A stretch of DNA of 64,000 bases, taken from contig JAWPHD010001279.1 of the NCBI GenBank assembly GCA_037043455.1, positions 1-64,000 of the forward strand, read 5' to 3'. The stretch's first letter is position 1, and every line of letters begins with the position of its first letter. This DNA is from Cyrtodaria siliqua (Eukaryota; Mollusca; Bivalvia; Adapedonta; Hiatellidae). The notes below the pieces were generated by a model that was not told the DNA's origin, searched no databases, and worked only from the letters and a program-made list of their open reading frames with translations. The translations under genes and the position numbers were made by a program. This document shows positions 31,242 to 40,959 of the stretch, piece after piece.

Positions 31242-32510
31242 ATGTCGGCTTACGGAAACAAACTCAGTCCTCATAGAAAACTAAGAGAACCTCATGGTGC
31301 CAAAGGCATCCGCACAAGTGTAGTAATAACTAATAATCCATCAACAATAGTCCAAAACCAGCAACTGCTTTTGAGATTTCCCAACCTAAGTACTAATGAT
31401 GTGATAGTTCCAGGTACTGCTCGTCTTGCCTTTGAAATAGAACTTAAAAGCAGAACAGACGCCAACGCTACTCTATTTCAAAATCTGGGCAGAACAATTG
31501 TGAAAAAAATGACAATAAGAATAAGTGGCAATGAAGTCATGTCAATAGATGACAGTGATCTATATCATTGCTACGTAGATTTATGGAAAAGCCCTACCGA
31601 ACGATTAAACACAGCTTACCAAGGTATTGGTAAAGCAAACATGTTAAAACATAGAGTTGGTGCGGGAGATGCTTCCTCAGACAACAAAGATGAAGCTATA
31701 GCAGCAGCTTATGGAAATAGATTTTGTATTCCACTGGACTTTGAAATGTTAGAAAGTCATATGCCATTTTATCAAGCGGGGCTTGGTGATAGGTTAGAAT
31801 ATGAATTAACGTTTAACGATTATAACAAAGTTATCAAAAGCAGTGATGCTGATGCATCTTATGTAATAAAAAATATCTGCATGGAATTTGATACGGTTAG
31901 TGATGTTGAATTAGCCAGACAAATAAGACAACAAATCAATGGTAAGATGTCATTTATGTATGATCGTGTCTTGCGACATAGAAAAATAATAGCAAACAAA
32001 TCTGATACTCTTTGGAACATCAACATTAATGTACCAGCACGGAGCATGAAAGGTATTTTAATGCTGTTTGAAGACCCAGAAAGAACAAGCACAGAATCCT
32101 TTTACAACCCAAAAATTGAAAAGGTTGAAATGACAATAGAGGGAGTACCAAATCAGTTGTATAGTCAGGGCATGAGGGCATATCAACATTGGGATGAAAT
32201 TAACAAATATTTTGCATTAACATCAAAAAGAAACAAAGAGACAGAAATAGCAGCGAGGGACTTAAACTTTACCAATGTTTCTCTTGAGACGTATTTGACA
32301 AAATCATATGCTTTGTGGCTTGACCTTAGAACATGTGAAGACAATTTATTACACGGCAGTGGAAGAAGAATAGAAAACGGCAGTGAAGGCATAACGATAT
32401 TAATAAATAAAAAAGCAGATGCAGATCAAACTTTAAATATTTATATATATATAATACAAGATGCGCGGATCGATTTCGAAGATGGAAGATTCAAAGAAGC
32501 AGGATACTAG
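31242..32510 (+). CDS. Major capsid protein (double jelly-roll)
   Basis: 422 residues, intact. It forms the hexameric capsomers of the predicted icosahedral virion. Visible family features: an N-terminal strand RTSVVITNNPSTIVQNQQ, KKMTIRISGNEVMSIDDSDL, the FCIPLDFEMLESHMPFYQAG block, an RHRKIIANKSDTLWNINI region between the jelly rolls, and the C-terminal IIQDARIDFEDGRF, matching the usual Polinton capsid ending. The start is MSAYGNK at 31242, 42 bp from the divergent gene. The 3' end overlaps the ATPase start at 32482 by 29 bases. Assignment is by sequence pattern and gene context. Confidence 0.9.
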   Translation: MSAYGNKLSPHRKLREPHGAKGIRTSVVITNNPSTIVQNQQLLLRFPNLSTNDVIVPGTARLAFEIELKSRTDANATLFQNLGRTIVKKMTIRISGNEVMSIDDSDLYHCYVDLWKSPTERLNTAYQGIGKANMLKHRVGAGDASSDNKDEAIAAAYGNRFCIPLDFEMLESHMPFYQAGLGDRLEYELTFNDYNKVIKSSDADASYVIKNICMEFDTVSDVELARQIRQQINGKMSFMYDRVLRHRKIIANKSDTLWNININVPARSMKGILMLFEDPERTSTESFYNPKIEKVEMTIEGVPNQLYSQGMRAYQHWDEINKYFALTSKRNKETEIAARDLNFTNVSLETYLTKSYALWLDLRTCEDNLLHGSGRRIENGSEGITILINKKADADQTLNIYIYIIQDARIDFEDGRFKEAGY

Positions 32511-33146
32511 TTTGCAACAAAAATATCCTAAATATTCACACAGTGCCATTATTTGTGGTCAGACGGGCTGTGGTAAAACAGAGTTTGTTCTTGACATACT
32601 TGAACAAGAGTATGTTGGAGTTTTTAAACATATAATTATATTGTGTCAAACCATAGAGTGGAACGAGGCTTATAAAAATAGATCCTGGATAGGAGATGTA
32701 AGACACCCAAAAGATAAAAAATAACAATTGTCAATCCTGTTGGTAAAGACGGAAATGAAATGCTACAAGAACTGTTGCGTTTCTTTTTCAAACAATATGC
32801 TGGCCAGCCCACATTATACATTATTGACGATTGCTCAGCCACAAAAGAATTAACAAAGAAAAAAGATATGTTGTCAGAGTTAGCATTCTCCGGTCGTCAC
32901 GCCAAACAATCAGTATGGGTTATTCCACAGAGATATAATTCTGTATTGAAAGATTTGAGGGATCAAGTAAAATGGTTGTGTATGTTTTACACCAAGGACA
33001 GAGATAGTTATGAAAATTGTTTGAGAGAAAATGATGTTATTCCGACGTTGGAGGAGAGAACCAGAATAAAAAAAACTTTAGCTAAGACTAAATATTCCAA
33101 GTTGATATTGAGAACTGACCAACCAACTGGTTATTGGGTTGAATAA
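32482..33146 (+). pseudogene. Genome-packaging ATPase (FtsK/HerA type), frame break
   Basis: Begins MEDSKKQDTS at 32482 inside the capsid gene end. The Walker A motif GQTGCGKT is near residue 30. The first frame stops at 32724, right after a run of six A. The continuation lies in the minus-one frame from there and carries the Walker B stretch LYIIDDCSA near 32,820, then LSELAFSGRHAKQSVWVIPQ, a typical A32-like packaging ATPase segment, to the stop at 33146. Such ATPases pump DNA into the capsid. The break may be a real indel, a homopolymer sequencing error or a slippage site. Confidence 0.85.
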
Positions 33147-33487
33147 TTTCTACCAGCAATTCTTTTTTTCTAACAGCATTGCTTTGTTGCTAATAGTAAT
33201 ACTAACAGCAAAGTAGCAATGTTAATAGCAATACTGACATGAAAATATAATGAAAATATCAGAAAATATAGTAATGCTAATAGCATTGCTCATAGTAAAG
33301 TAGCAATGTTAATAGCAATGCTTGCAGCAAATTAACAATGCTAATAAAAAAAATAGCAATATTAATAACAATGCTATTAACAATACTATTAACAATACTA
33401 ACAATTACTAGTTGCATGAATATCGCAGCTAGTTGTTTTGTATTTTATATTTATTTCAAGATAAAAAATAAGATTAATAATATAAAA
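33147..33487. repeat. Polinton internal gap with direct repeats
   Basis: The longest gene-free stretch of the element. Imperfect repeats of AGCAATGTTAATAGCAAT-like units are present; the clearest pair begins at about 33207 and 33294, an 87-bp period. No protease gene is hidden here. An in-frame hydrophobic extension of the next gene starts at 33338 but is made of these repeats. Confidence 0.7.
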
Positions 33488-33973
33488 ATGAATGCGGAAG
33501 AACTATTACAAAATATATCGGAACAGACGGAACCAGATGAATCAAAGCAACAAGAAACAAAAAAAGAAAGATTATCAGCCATAGTGGCTGGCGGCGGTAG
33601 TCGTCAATATTTGGGTAAGGACATACAACTCACAAACATAGATGGCATGCCACCAGATGAAATTAACAAACTTTACTGCAGATATGAAGCACGGCTTGGT
33701 GCAAGCATGACTAAAACTTTAGGCAATTCTTTTATTAACTTGTATGTGATGGGAGTATCAAAATATTTTAATGTAACCAATCCGCCAAAGCTGATAGAAG
33801 ATTTGGAGGAAGACCCATTTATTAATCATGCTTTGACAAGCGCTTGTTGTGAGTTGTATTACAGATATGGAATGTGCTTAGCACCATTTACAGCAATACT
33901 GACAACTGTTAGACATATTGATTTTAATAAAAATAAAAATACAGATAATATAAATGGAGAACCAAGAGAGTGA
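33488..33973 (+). CDS. Polinton conserved protein of unknown function
   Basis: The likely start is MNAEELLQ at 33488, right after a TATAAAA-like stretch; 161 residues. An upstream in-frame ATG at 33338 would add 50 hydrophobic residues encoded by repeats and is unlikely. The body has a GGGSRQYLGKDIQLTN segment, NKLYCRYEARLGASM, and a C-terminal FINHALTSACCELYYRYG. Relatives occur in animal Polintons between the ATPase and small membrane-protein genes. The last 20 bases overlap the next gene start at 33954. No enzymatic motif is visible. Confidence 0.75.
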   Translation: MNAEELLQNISEQTEPDESKQQETKKERLSAIVAGGGSRQYLGKDIQLTNIDGMPPDEINKLYCRYEARLGASMTKTLGNSFINLYVMGVSKYFNVTNPPKLIEDLEEDPFINHALTSACCELYYRYGMCLAPFTAILTTVRHIDFNKNKNTDNINGEPRE

Positions 33974-34291
33974 AGTTATACCTGTTGAGGTTGAACAACA
34001 AAAAGTAAAAAATCCAAAACGAGTAGAAGCTGGAAAAAAAGGAGCAGCGGCAAGAAAGGCAAAGCGTTTGCTTCAAGATGTTACAAATCAAAATGCTGCA
34101 AATGAAATAACAAAAATAACAATAGGTGAAGAAGAATCAAAATAAACGTATACAAAAATTATATTCCACCGTGTCTGGTTTTATTAGGCATTGCTGGGTT
34201 GGGTTTGTATATTTATAACAAGAAATCTGCTACGCAACCTGTAGCTGTGCAACCTGTTCATGTTGCACCAAAAGACCCGTTTGATTTTTAA
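33954..34291 (+). pseudogene. Polinton small basic membrane protein, frameshifted
   Basis: Starts MENQESEVIPVEVEQQ at 33954. A lysine-rich middle with KNPKRVEAGKKGAAARKAKR suggests nucleic-acid binding or nuclear targeting. The frame stops at 34145 after an A-run. In the shifted frame a transmembrane helix (CLVLLGIAGLGLYIY) follows, then a tail ending DPFDF at the stop 34289-34291. In related Polintons these parts belong to one protein of about 110 residues, so I read this as a single gene broken by a one-base shift. Confidence 0.6.
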
Positions 34292-34337
34292 TAATTTAAT
34301 TTAATAATTTAATTAAAAAAATAATCATATAAAAAAA

Positions 34338-34571
34338 ATGGCAGCAAGTATTGACGGAAAACAAATTGTAAATATGATGTATCATGCTGGAGTGGAAGCA
34401 CTTTTAACTATTGGATATTCTGAAATTGGCAAAAAACTACTAAAAAGAGCCCCTAAAATGGATTTTAATATGGTAGATGTTGGGATGCTGTCTGTGGATA
34501 TAATGTTAGCAATGGCTACAAAGGATATGCTGATGAAGCAAGGTATTATTCCTGCGGATATTATGAAATAA
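34338..34571 (+). CDS. Polinton small protein of unknown function (77 aa)
   Basis: Intact, starting at 34338 after ATATAAAAAAA. It reads MAASIDGKQIVNMMYHAGVE, then KKLLKRAPKMDF, and a moderately hydrophobic methionine-rich C-terminus (VGMLSVDIMLAMATKDMLM). It may be a peripheral membrane or core protein. Recognised only as a recurrent small Polinton gene next to the 139-residue protein. Confidence 0.6.
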   Translation: MAASIDGKQIVNMMYHAGVEALLTIGYSEIGKKLLKRAPKMDFNMVDVGMLSVDIMLAMATKDMLMKQGIIPADIMK

Positions 34572-34595
34572 TTTTAAAAAATATATATATAAAAA

Positions 34596-35015
34596 ATGGC
34601 AAGTGCAGTAGCAATGATGATTGGTGGCGCATTAACAAACGCATTGGCGTTTACCGGTTCAAATTATTTCTTTTCAAAAATGGGAAGTCATTCAGATGAG
34701 GAAAGACAAAGGCATGACAAAGCAGTGGAACAATTAAACGCAGCACAAGTGGCGTGGAATAAAAAAAGAACAGAGAGATTAGATTTTATTAATAAGCAAC
34801 TGCAAAAAGAACATCATGCAGAGCAGACTTTTGATGATGTGGACCAAACTATGAAGCAATATTATTACACAACTAGTAAACATTTGCTTTTGGAACCGGA
34901 GCCTAAGTTGAGTGATTTTTATACACCATCTCCGGATCAACAGAATAGAGAAATTACGTTTATTGTGGTGGGCATGGCTGCAACTGGATTTGTGGCGTAT
35001 AAATTGAGTTCATAA
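34596..35015 (+). CDS. Polinton conserved membrane protein (139 aa)
   Basis: Intact; start at 34596 just after a TATATATATAAAAA stretch. The N-terminus (MASAVAMMIGGALTNALAFT) is hydrophobic. A charged helix follows with ERQRHDKAVEQLNAAQVAW and KKRTERLDFINKQLQ, then LSDFYTPSPDQQNREITFIV and a C-terminal membrane segment (FIVVGMAATGFVAYKL). The same layout recurs in animal Polintons. Function unknown; the two membrane segments joined by a helix suggest a virion or assembly role. Confidence 0.75.
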   Translation: MASAVAMMIGGALTNALAFTGSNYFFSKMGSHSDEERQRHDKAVEQLNAAQVAWNKKRTERLDFINKQLQKEHHAEQTFDDVDQTMKQYYYTTSKHLLLEPEPKLSDFYTPSPDQQNREITFIVVGMAATGFVAYKLSS

Positions 35016-35107
35016 AAAAAATAGTTTAAAACTATAATTACTTTAGACTTTTTTGGATTTGAAATGACTAAGTTTACTTTGAAAAGACTAAGTCATATGC
35101 ATGATAC

Positions 35108-35386
35108 CTATTTTTTTTTATTGTTTTTACATGGTTTCAATCCAAGTGGTCGAATATAATATGGTTGTTTAGCACTCTTCTCTAATTTATTTTTTAAATG
35201 ATCAGGCGCCCATACTTCACCATTGTCTAATAATGTTAATACCATGGATGGACCATATTCAGTATCTACTATTTTCGTATCTGTAATTTTGTATATTTTA
35301 TTTAGTTCCAAGTCTGTCCATTTCTTTGTGCTATTTTGATATTGCTCTTCAAGCAGTTCATCAAATTGTGCAGTTGTGATTTCCAT
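35108..35386 (-). CDS. Small OB-fold-like protein
   Basis: 92 residues, intact. The core WTDLELNKIYKITDTKIVDT, then YGPSMVLTLLDNGEVWAPDH, has the strand-turn pattern of OB-fold single-stranded-DNA-binding proteins, with a lysine-rich C-terminus. Similar small proteins accompany Polinton-type polymerases in animals. A role in coating displaced single strands during protein-primed replication is inference. It is paired divergently with the integrase gene across 44 bp. Confidence 0.55.
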   Translation of the reverse strand: MEITTAQFDELLEEQYQNSTKKWTDLELNKIYKITDTKIVDTEYGPSMVLTLLDNGEVWAPDHLKNKLEKSAKQPYYIRPLGLKPCKNNKKK

Positions 35387-35430
35387 TTTTTCTTTATAGT
35401 TATATAAAGTTTATTCTTTAGTAGAAAAAA
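35387..35430. promoter_or_regulatory. Divergent AT-rich promoter
   Basis: 44 bp with TATAGTTATATAAAG between the starts of the OB-fold-like and integrase genes. Confidence 0.5.
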
Positions 35431-36338
35431 ATGGAAAAGATTTATTACAGCCCAAAAGGATTTTGGAGAGGTTACACAGCAGTTAAAAAATTAGCAAAAG
35501 AGGCTGGTGTTAGTGAAAAAAAGGCATTAGAATTTTTAAATAAACAAGCTGTGTGGCAAATTTATTTACCTGCACCGAAGAAAATAGTTAGACCCAGGTT
35601 TGATGTTTCTACTAAAAATGGAGTGCATCAAGCCGATTTGTTATTTCTGCCGCATGATACTTTTGGCTTTGGTCGTGGACGCAAGACATATAAATATGCG
35701 TTGACTGTGGTTGATATTGCAAGTAGATACAAAGAAGCAGAGCCACTGACTTCCAAGGATAGCAAAGAAGTTGCCAAAGCATTTGAAAAAATATACAGTC
35801 GACATCTAAAATATCCAAAATTATTACAAGTGGATCCAGGCAGAGAATTTATGGGTGCAGTATCACAGTTGATGTCAAAACACAAAGTAAATATCAGACG
35901 AGGCAGAACAGAAATACACAGAGACCAAGCTTTAGTTGAAAGATTTAACAGAACATTAGATTGTTTGGTTATCAGTATGCTAAGGAAATAGATTCGCAAA
36001 AACGTAATAGAGAATGGGTAAAGAGATTACCAGAAGTTGTCAAAGCCATAAATTCGGAGACAAAAAAGCCTCCTCCTGTTGAAACAAAAATATTAAAAGA
36101 TGATCCTATCTGTATAAATGCAAGTGTAAGATATTTATATCAACCCGGGGAACAAGAAGGTGGAAGACGCAGAGCAACTGATCCAATTTGGAGAGTAGAT
36201 ATTCACAAGATTAAAAGTTATATGGTGACGCAAGGTATAAGAGTTTATTATTTGAAAGCACCAGCGCCGCAGAGAGGATTTGTCAAAGAAGAATTACTTA
36301 TTGTTCCTGCTGATACCCAAACTCATAAGTTTTTGTAG
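35431..36338 (+). pseudogene. Retroviral-type integrase, broken by a small deletion
   Basis: The first frame (35431-35991) has an N-terminal helical domain and an rve core with the three acidic residues in order: the aspartate in HQADLLFLP near residue 69, the aspartate in LLQVDPGREFMG near 133, and the glutamate in ALVERFNRTL near 171. It joins the linear element to chromosomal DNA. Just after NRTL, near 35960, several bases are missing relative to the family pattern and the frame changes. The rest (35961-36338) has the KRNREWVKRLPEVVKAIN helix and a C-terminal SH3-like part with IWRVDIHKIKSY. It ends 16 bases inside the convergent polymerase gene. The core triad is intact, but the protein is truncated. 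Confidence 0.9.
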
Positions 36339-39300
36339 AAGCCATGTGCATCAGTTGTAATTCCATCTTCTCGGATGTATCTTTTTGAGTAGAATGGTGA
36401 TAGTGTAACTTTGTTTACTGTTATACCATATATTTGATGTTTTATTGATCGCATCATATTCATCTCATGGGTGTATTTTTTCTTGTTGAATAATGCATCT
36501 TTGTAGTTCTCAAAATTTATATGCTTTTTGACTACATAAGTTTTTACACCCTTTGCTTTTTTAATGAGTTGTTCATCCGCTCTCAAAATAGAATATAGCT
36601 TGGGTCTTAATCCAACATACTCAGCTATAGCAACACCAGCACATTCGTCTTTCATTTTACCCAATACTTTTTTGTTTGTATCATCATGCATTGGGTGATC
36701 TTGAGGATAATCACTCAAGTCGTACTCATCTTTCATTTCAGCCATGTCTTTGTATGCATCATATGTTTTGATGTCTACAAGCAAGCTGTCAGTATCTGTG
36801 TATGCTACATTACAGTCAGCTCCATACCTTTTTTTCAAAGTATTATAATACCAATCATACATATGGTACTTTGATAAATCCAATACTGACATCCCAACAT
36901 AGATTGGTTTGTTTAATGTTAATTTTGTTTTGTTTACATGTACTGCTGATAATTCATCTGAAAATTTTATACGCCTGTTAAAGTTGGGTTTGGCTATTAT
37001 TTTTCTTATCTTTTCATTTTCAGAGCCGTCAGTTCTGACTAGTTTTATATCAGTCCGCTTGCGTAGATTTTCCATTGTTTTGCCAAACACAGAGTTATTC
37101 ATAAGTTTATAAAAATCTTTTTCAAAGGTTGATTTAGCTTTTTTCCTAAGTTCTGTGTTTAGATTTATGTATGATTCCATCCATGGTTTTTCATTAAATT
37201 CTAATACTCTATGTACTTTTTTTAGTTTCATGCCTAAAGATAAGTACAGTTGCAGGTTTTTGTAATGTATTACATACTTTTTCTTGTCTTGAAGATTTGG
37301 AACTAGTTGTTCTGTATTTATCATGCTATTATTTTCTAACAAATCTGTTTGGTATTTAGATAATAATTCTTTTTTCACTGTTAATCTTTCTAGTGCAAGT
37401 GGATAGTCATTATGTAATTCATGAAGTGTTTTTGGGTATTCTAAATCAACTTCAAGTATTTGTCCTTTACCAATTTTTGGTTTTGAAAAGTTACCACTTT
37501 TGTTTTTATTTTTCCAAATAAAACCGGAATGTGGAAGTGGTTGACTCATTGCCCAACCATATAAATTATTTGCATCAAAATACATTAAGAAATTATTTTG
37601 ATCGTTAGGTTTGTAATCAGCAACAAGTGGATTATTTGCTTTTGCATATCTTTTTGATACCATACTAATTCCACCTCGCATTCCTTTTTCTAAAAACAAA
37701 TGCATATCAATATCTGACAAAAGTTCTAATTCTATTTCAGAATATTTTAGTAGTGCATCCCAAGATAATCCTGGTGCAGTATAATAATGCAAAGGATCAA
37801 GTTTGTATGCACTCATACATGTATTTCTAAAAGTTTGAAACACATCTGCCAGCAAAGTTACATCCGTTTTCAAATATAAATCATGATAATCACCAAGAGT
37901 TTTACAGTTAAACTTTTTCCATATTTTTTGAGCATATTCATAATCTTCAGTACTTATGTTTTCATCTGATAAACTACTGTAAAATTTTTCTACGGGTGGT
38001 AATTCTGTTTCTTTAAATCTTTCCATACTGTCCATATATTCGTATGGATAAACACCTTTTCGTAAAAGTAGATCTGTTTGTTCTTTAAACTGAGTTTTGG
38101 TAATTTTAAAGTCAGATTTGCTTGTTGCTTTAACCAATTTTTCCAGAGACGAACCCATAAATTGGAAACTGTCTAAAAATCTAAATTGACCAGCACTAAA
38201 TGAAATATACTTTTCAGCATTATTTGGGATGCAAGTAATATTACCTGATATTTTAGCTATATTTTGCATTATAAGATGACTGTCATATCCTTTAAGGTTG
38301 TGAAACATAACAGGAATTGTTGTTTTGTTTGGTCTTATTTTTAATTTTAGGTTGCAGTTTTTATGTGCTGCACCTCTATATTCTCCTGTAAAATGGCAAT
38401 GATCTCTTACTTTACAGTTTTTATCGTTGTCAATTATATTTTTACATATCCAGCAGTGTGTTGCTTTTTCATGATCTATTTCATTTTGCTGTGTCATGAT
38501 TAAAGGTTTAGGATGAGCAAATATGTTATTGATGTTGCTCTTTTCACATTCCAAATAATTTAAAAACTTTTCAACAGTATCCTCACCTCTATAAATAACA
38601 GGTTTTTCTGCTTTACCATCATATCTAACAACTTGATATCCAAATCCACAAGCTTTGTGCACATTTGTGATTTCTGATTTTTTTCCAAAATTTAAAGATT
38701 GGGGTTTAAGTATGCTTTCAAAGTCAGCATATATTACATAAGGTACATGCATTTGTTTTTGATGATTTTTAAATTTAGTGATTGTACCTTTTTTTGGCAT
38801 CTCGATCCGGCAAGAGTTTTTGTTAATACCTTCACAGTCTATTTTGTGTTTTTCAAGTAGTGTTGGTCCTATAAATCCATGAAGACAACGATCACAAAAG
38901 TAAGTTTTACCATGATGTTTGTTTTGATCGTAAAGTAATTTGTTTAGGTCTTTAATCCAGCACCAATGATATTTTGTTTCTTTTTTAACTTTTTCGTGAT
39001 TTTCATCTATGATCCCTTCTTCGTTGTTTGGATCATCTTCGTTTTCTATTTCAACTTCAATATCTTCAGAGATTAACATCAAATTAATTCTTTTTATGTC
39101 CTTCGGCTGCTCTGATATTTTATATGGAAAAACAGATGCCTTTTTAAATTTTTCTGATACTGTATACCCGTAAGCATTAATGGCAATATTGTTTTGTTTT
39201 TCTACTTTTGAAATTTGTGAAATCGGAGTTGGACAATCAATATCTTTCATGTTTAACTTACCCATGTGTTTGTTGTAACTAGACATCTTAGTTGGATTGT

Positions 39301-40068
39301 TTTTATCAGTCCACAAAGCAGAAACCAATGCTACTTCCAAGCATCTATCATCTTTATTGTTAACATTTATAATTGCTTTTTTATCAGATATTACTTTATG
39401 TAAAGGAATGTATGAAGAACCTTTTAGTGGTTCGTACTTTGCAAAATTCAAATAAAGTGTAACGCAGTAATCAATTTCTAATCCTGATGCTGTGTTAGTA
39501 AATCTTTCTAAACTGTCTTGTATGTCATCAGATGATTCATCATATAACTCATTTATTTTTTCAGGCGATAAAACTGTATTTTGTTCACTATGTAATACTG
39601 CTGTGGTGTATTTTTTTGTAGCACCATCATCTTTAAATAATTCTACTACAAGACCTAGTTGGAATTTTAACGCATTTAGTTTTAACTCTTCGGATATTTG
39701 TTTCGTAAGGATAGATTTTTTATCATGTAATAATTTACGAGGATCTTTGTAATTGCGAGCTCTATTTCATATGCTTTAAAGTAACCACATTCAGGTTTAT
39801 CAACTAGTTTTAATTCAGTTTCCTTAAACTGCTTAACTTGATTTTCATCTTTTTTAACTTGTAAAGCAAGCTTTCGTTTTTCTCTATTACGTTGTTTTTT
39901 AGCACAACGTCTTTTACGTAAATTTTCTAATGTTTGAGATTTAACCTCTTTTGGAGTTTCCTTTGGAACTTCTTTTAATGCATTTATACCGTTAGATAGT
40001 GTTTGCTTATCTATTGCACCTGTATCAAACAGGCGTATTAAATTTTCTATAATCTCTTCAGTCTTCAT
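36323..40068 (-). pseudogene. Protein-primed DNA polymerase B, one frame break
   Basis: The main frame (39451-36323, 1042 codons, open further upstream to about 39745) holds a two-cysteine finger (FCDRCLHGF), exonuclease motifs YADFES, NLKGYDSHLI and YLKTDVTLLAD, and polymerase motifs A (DANNLYGWAM), B (NNSVFGKTMENLRKR) and C (YTDTDSL). The N-terminal part (40068-39750) lies in another frame, with a lysine/arginine-rich stretch (LRKRRCAKKQRNREKRKL) and CGYFKAYEIEL. Comparison with the 5.4-5.9 kb copy shows both parts belong to one protein of about 1240 residues, so there is a one-base shift near 39745. The enzyme replicates the linear element from its protein-capped ends. Confidence 0.95.
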
Positions 40069-40134
40069 TATCTCTTTTTGTTATACTTATATATTTTTTT
40101 TATTTAATATAAAAAAATATATCAAAAAGAAACA
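40069..40134. promoter_or_regulatory. Divergent AT-rich promoter, polymerase and zinc-ribbon genes
   Basis: The 66-bp spacer has TATATTTTTTTTATTTAATA and is nearly symmetrical (ATCTCTTTTTG at one end, CAAAAAGAAAC at the other). The same gene pair in the 1.8-8.1 kb element has a comparable AT-rich spacer (5953-6032). Confidence 0.5.
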
Positions 40135-40404
40135 ATGGAAATTAATGTTTGCAAATTTCTTAAAATTGGATTACACGATCCGTGTAAAAATAAGACTACG
40201 AGAGATTCTAATTATTGCAGTTTGCATAAGTATAGATTAAAAACAAGTCATGTGTTGCCGTGCTCAATATGTAAAAAAGGTACAAGAGCAAAAAATAACA
40301 TTTGTGCTGATTGTGGTGGAGTTTCAGTCAGAATAATGGCAAGTTATTGGAAATTTAAAGATTATAATGCTGAGTGCTTAAAATTTAGACGTATCAATGT
40401 TTAA
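40135..40404 (+). CDS. Polinton subterminal zinc-ribbon protein
   Basis: 89 residues, intact. Cysteines lie near residues 6 and 17; then YCSLHKYR near 29, CSICKKGTRAKNNICADCG near 44-62, and an aromatic, basic C-terminus. The CxxC pairs imply at least one zinc site. It aligns over its full length with the gene at 6033-6302 from a different Polinton lineage, so the frame is under selection or recently was. It lies between polymerase and terminal repeat, read outward, 37 bp from the repeat. Function unknown. Confidence 0.8.
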   Translation: MEINVCKFLKIGLHDPCKNKTTRDSNYCSLHKYRLKTSHVLPCSICKKGTRAKNNICADCGGVSVRIMASYWKFKDYNAECLKFRRINV

Positions 40405-40440
40405 TCATATGAAAAAAATATGTTGTAATTTTGATAACTT

Positions 40441-40641
40441 AAAAAAAAATAAACTTGCAATCTTCACTACCCCCATTTTAAAAAAGTTTTAATAAATCAA
40501 GAAAATCAGCATTTTCATGCTGATTTTTGGGTATGTTGAGTTTGGTTTTATTTGGTGGAGTTTTGATTATTTGGTAGTGGGATACTGTTGTAATTTTTGG
40601 GTTGCTAAAATTACAACAGGAAGCCCATTTTACATATATAT
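40441..40641 (-). repeat. Polinton right terminal inverted repeat
   Basis: Reverse complement of 26409-26609. It ends ACATATATAT at 40641, followed by CAGTG. Confidence 0.95.
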
Positions 40642-40646
40642 CAGTG
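40642..40646. repeat. Polinton target-site duplication, right (CAGTG)
   Basis: Matches 26404-26408. Confidence 0.75.
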
Positions 40647-40959
40647 AGAGTGCTCCAGTTAGGACGCAACAATTTATCGTAAGTAGAATATGTGCAAGTG
40701 TACACTCTCCACTGTCATTCGTGTCTATAAAGTTAGCTCACATTTTCAGTTTATGAATGTTTTGTGTAACACGTATATTGTTTGCGTTGACCTAAATGAA
40801 ATTAGTCTTGATCATGTTCGACGCCTGATAATTTTGTAAACAAGCAAGCGTCGCAGATGACCTAGACTGGGCAATATCCTGGTTTAGCCCCAATTGGGGC
40901 TAAAGTTTTGAGGAAGATTTTTGCCTAAAGTTTGCCAAGGCAAACCGCCAGTTTTTTTC

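Larger units (their letters stand above)
26409..40641. mobile_element. Polinton/Maverick element, 14.2 kb, nearly complete
   Basis: Bounded by 201-bp inverted repeats that differ at about two positions and by a short target duplication. Gene content is that of a Polinton: retroviral-type integrase, protein-primed polymerase B, FtsK/HerA-type ATPase, double-jelly-roll major capsid, penton-type minor capsid and the usual set of Polinton proteins of unknown role. No adenain-like protease was seen. Five genes carry frame breaks. Near-identical ends indicate a recent insertion. Confidence 0.95.

Noticed and set aside
33338..33487. Fifty-residue hydrophobic N-terminal extension of the 161-residue Polinton protein
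   Set aside because: Encoded by the internal repeat array; the ATG at 33488 follows a promoter-like TATAAAA and fits the family start.
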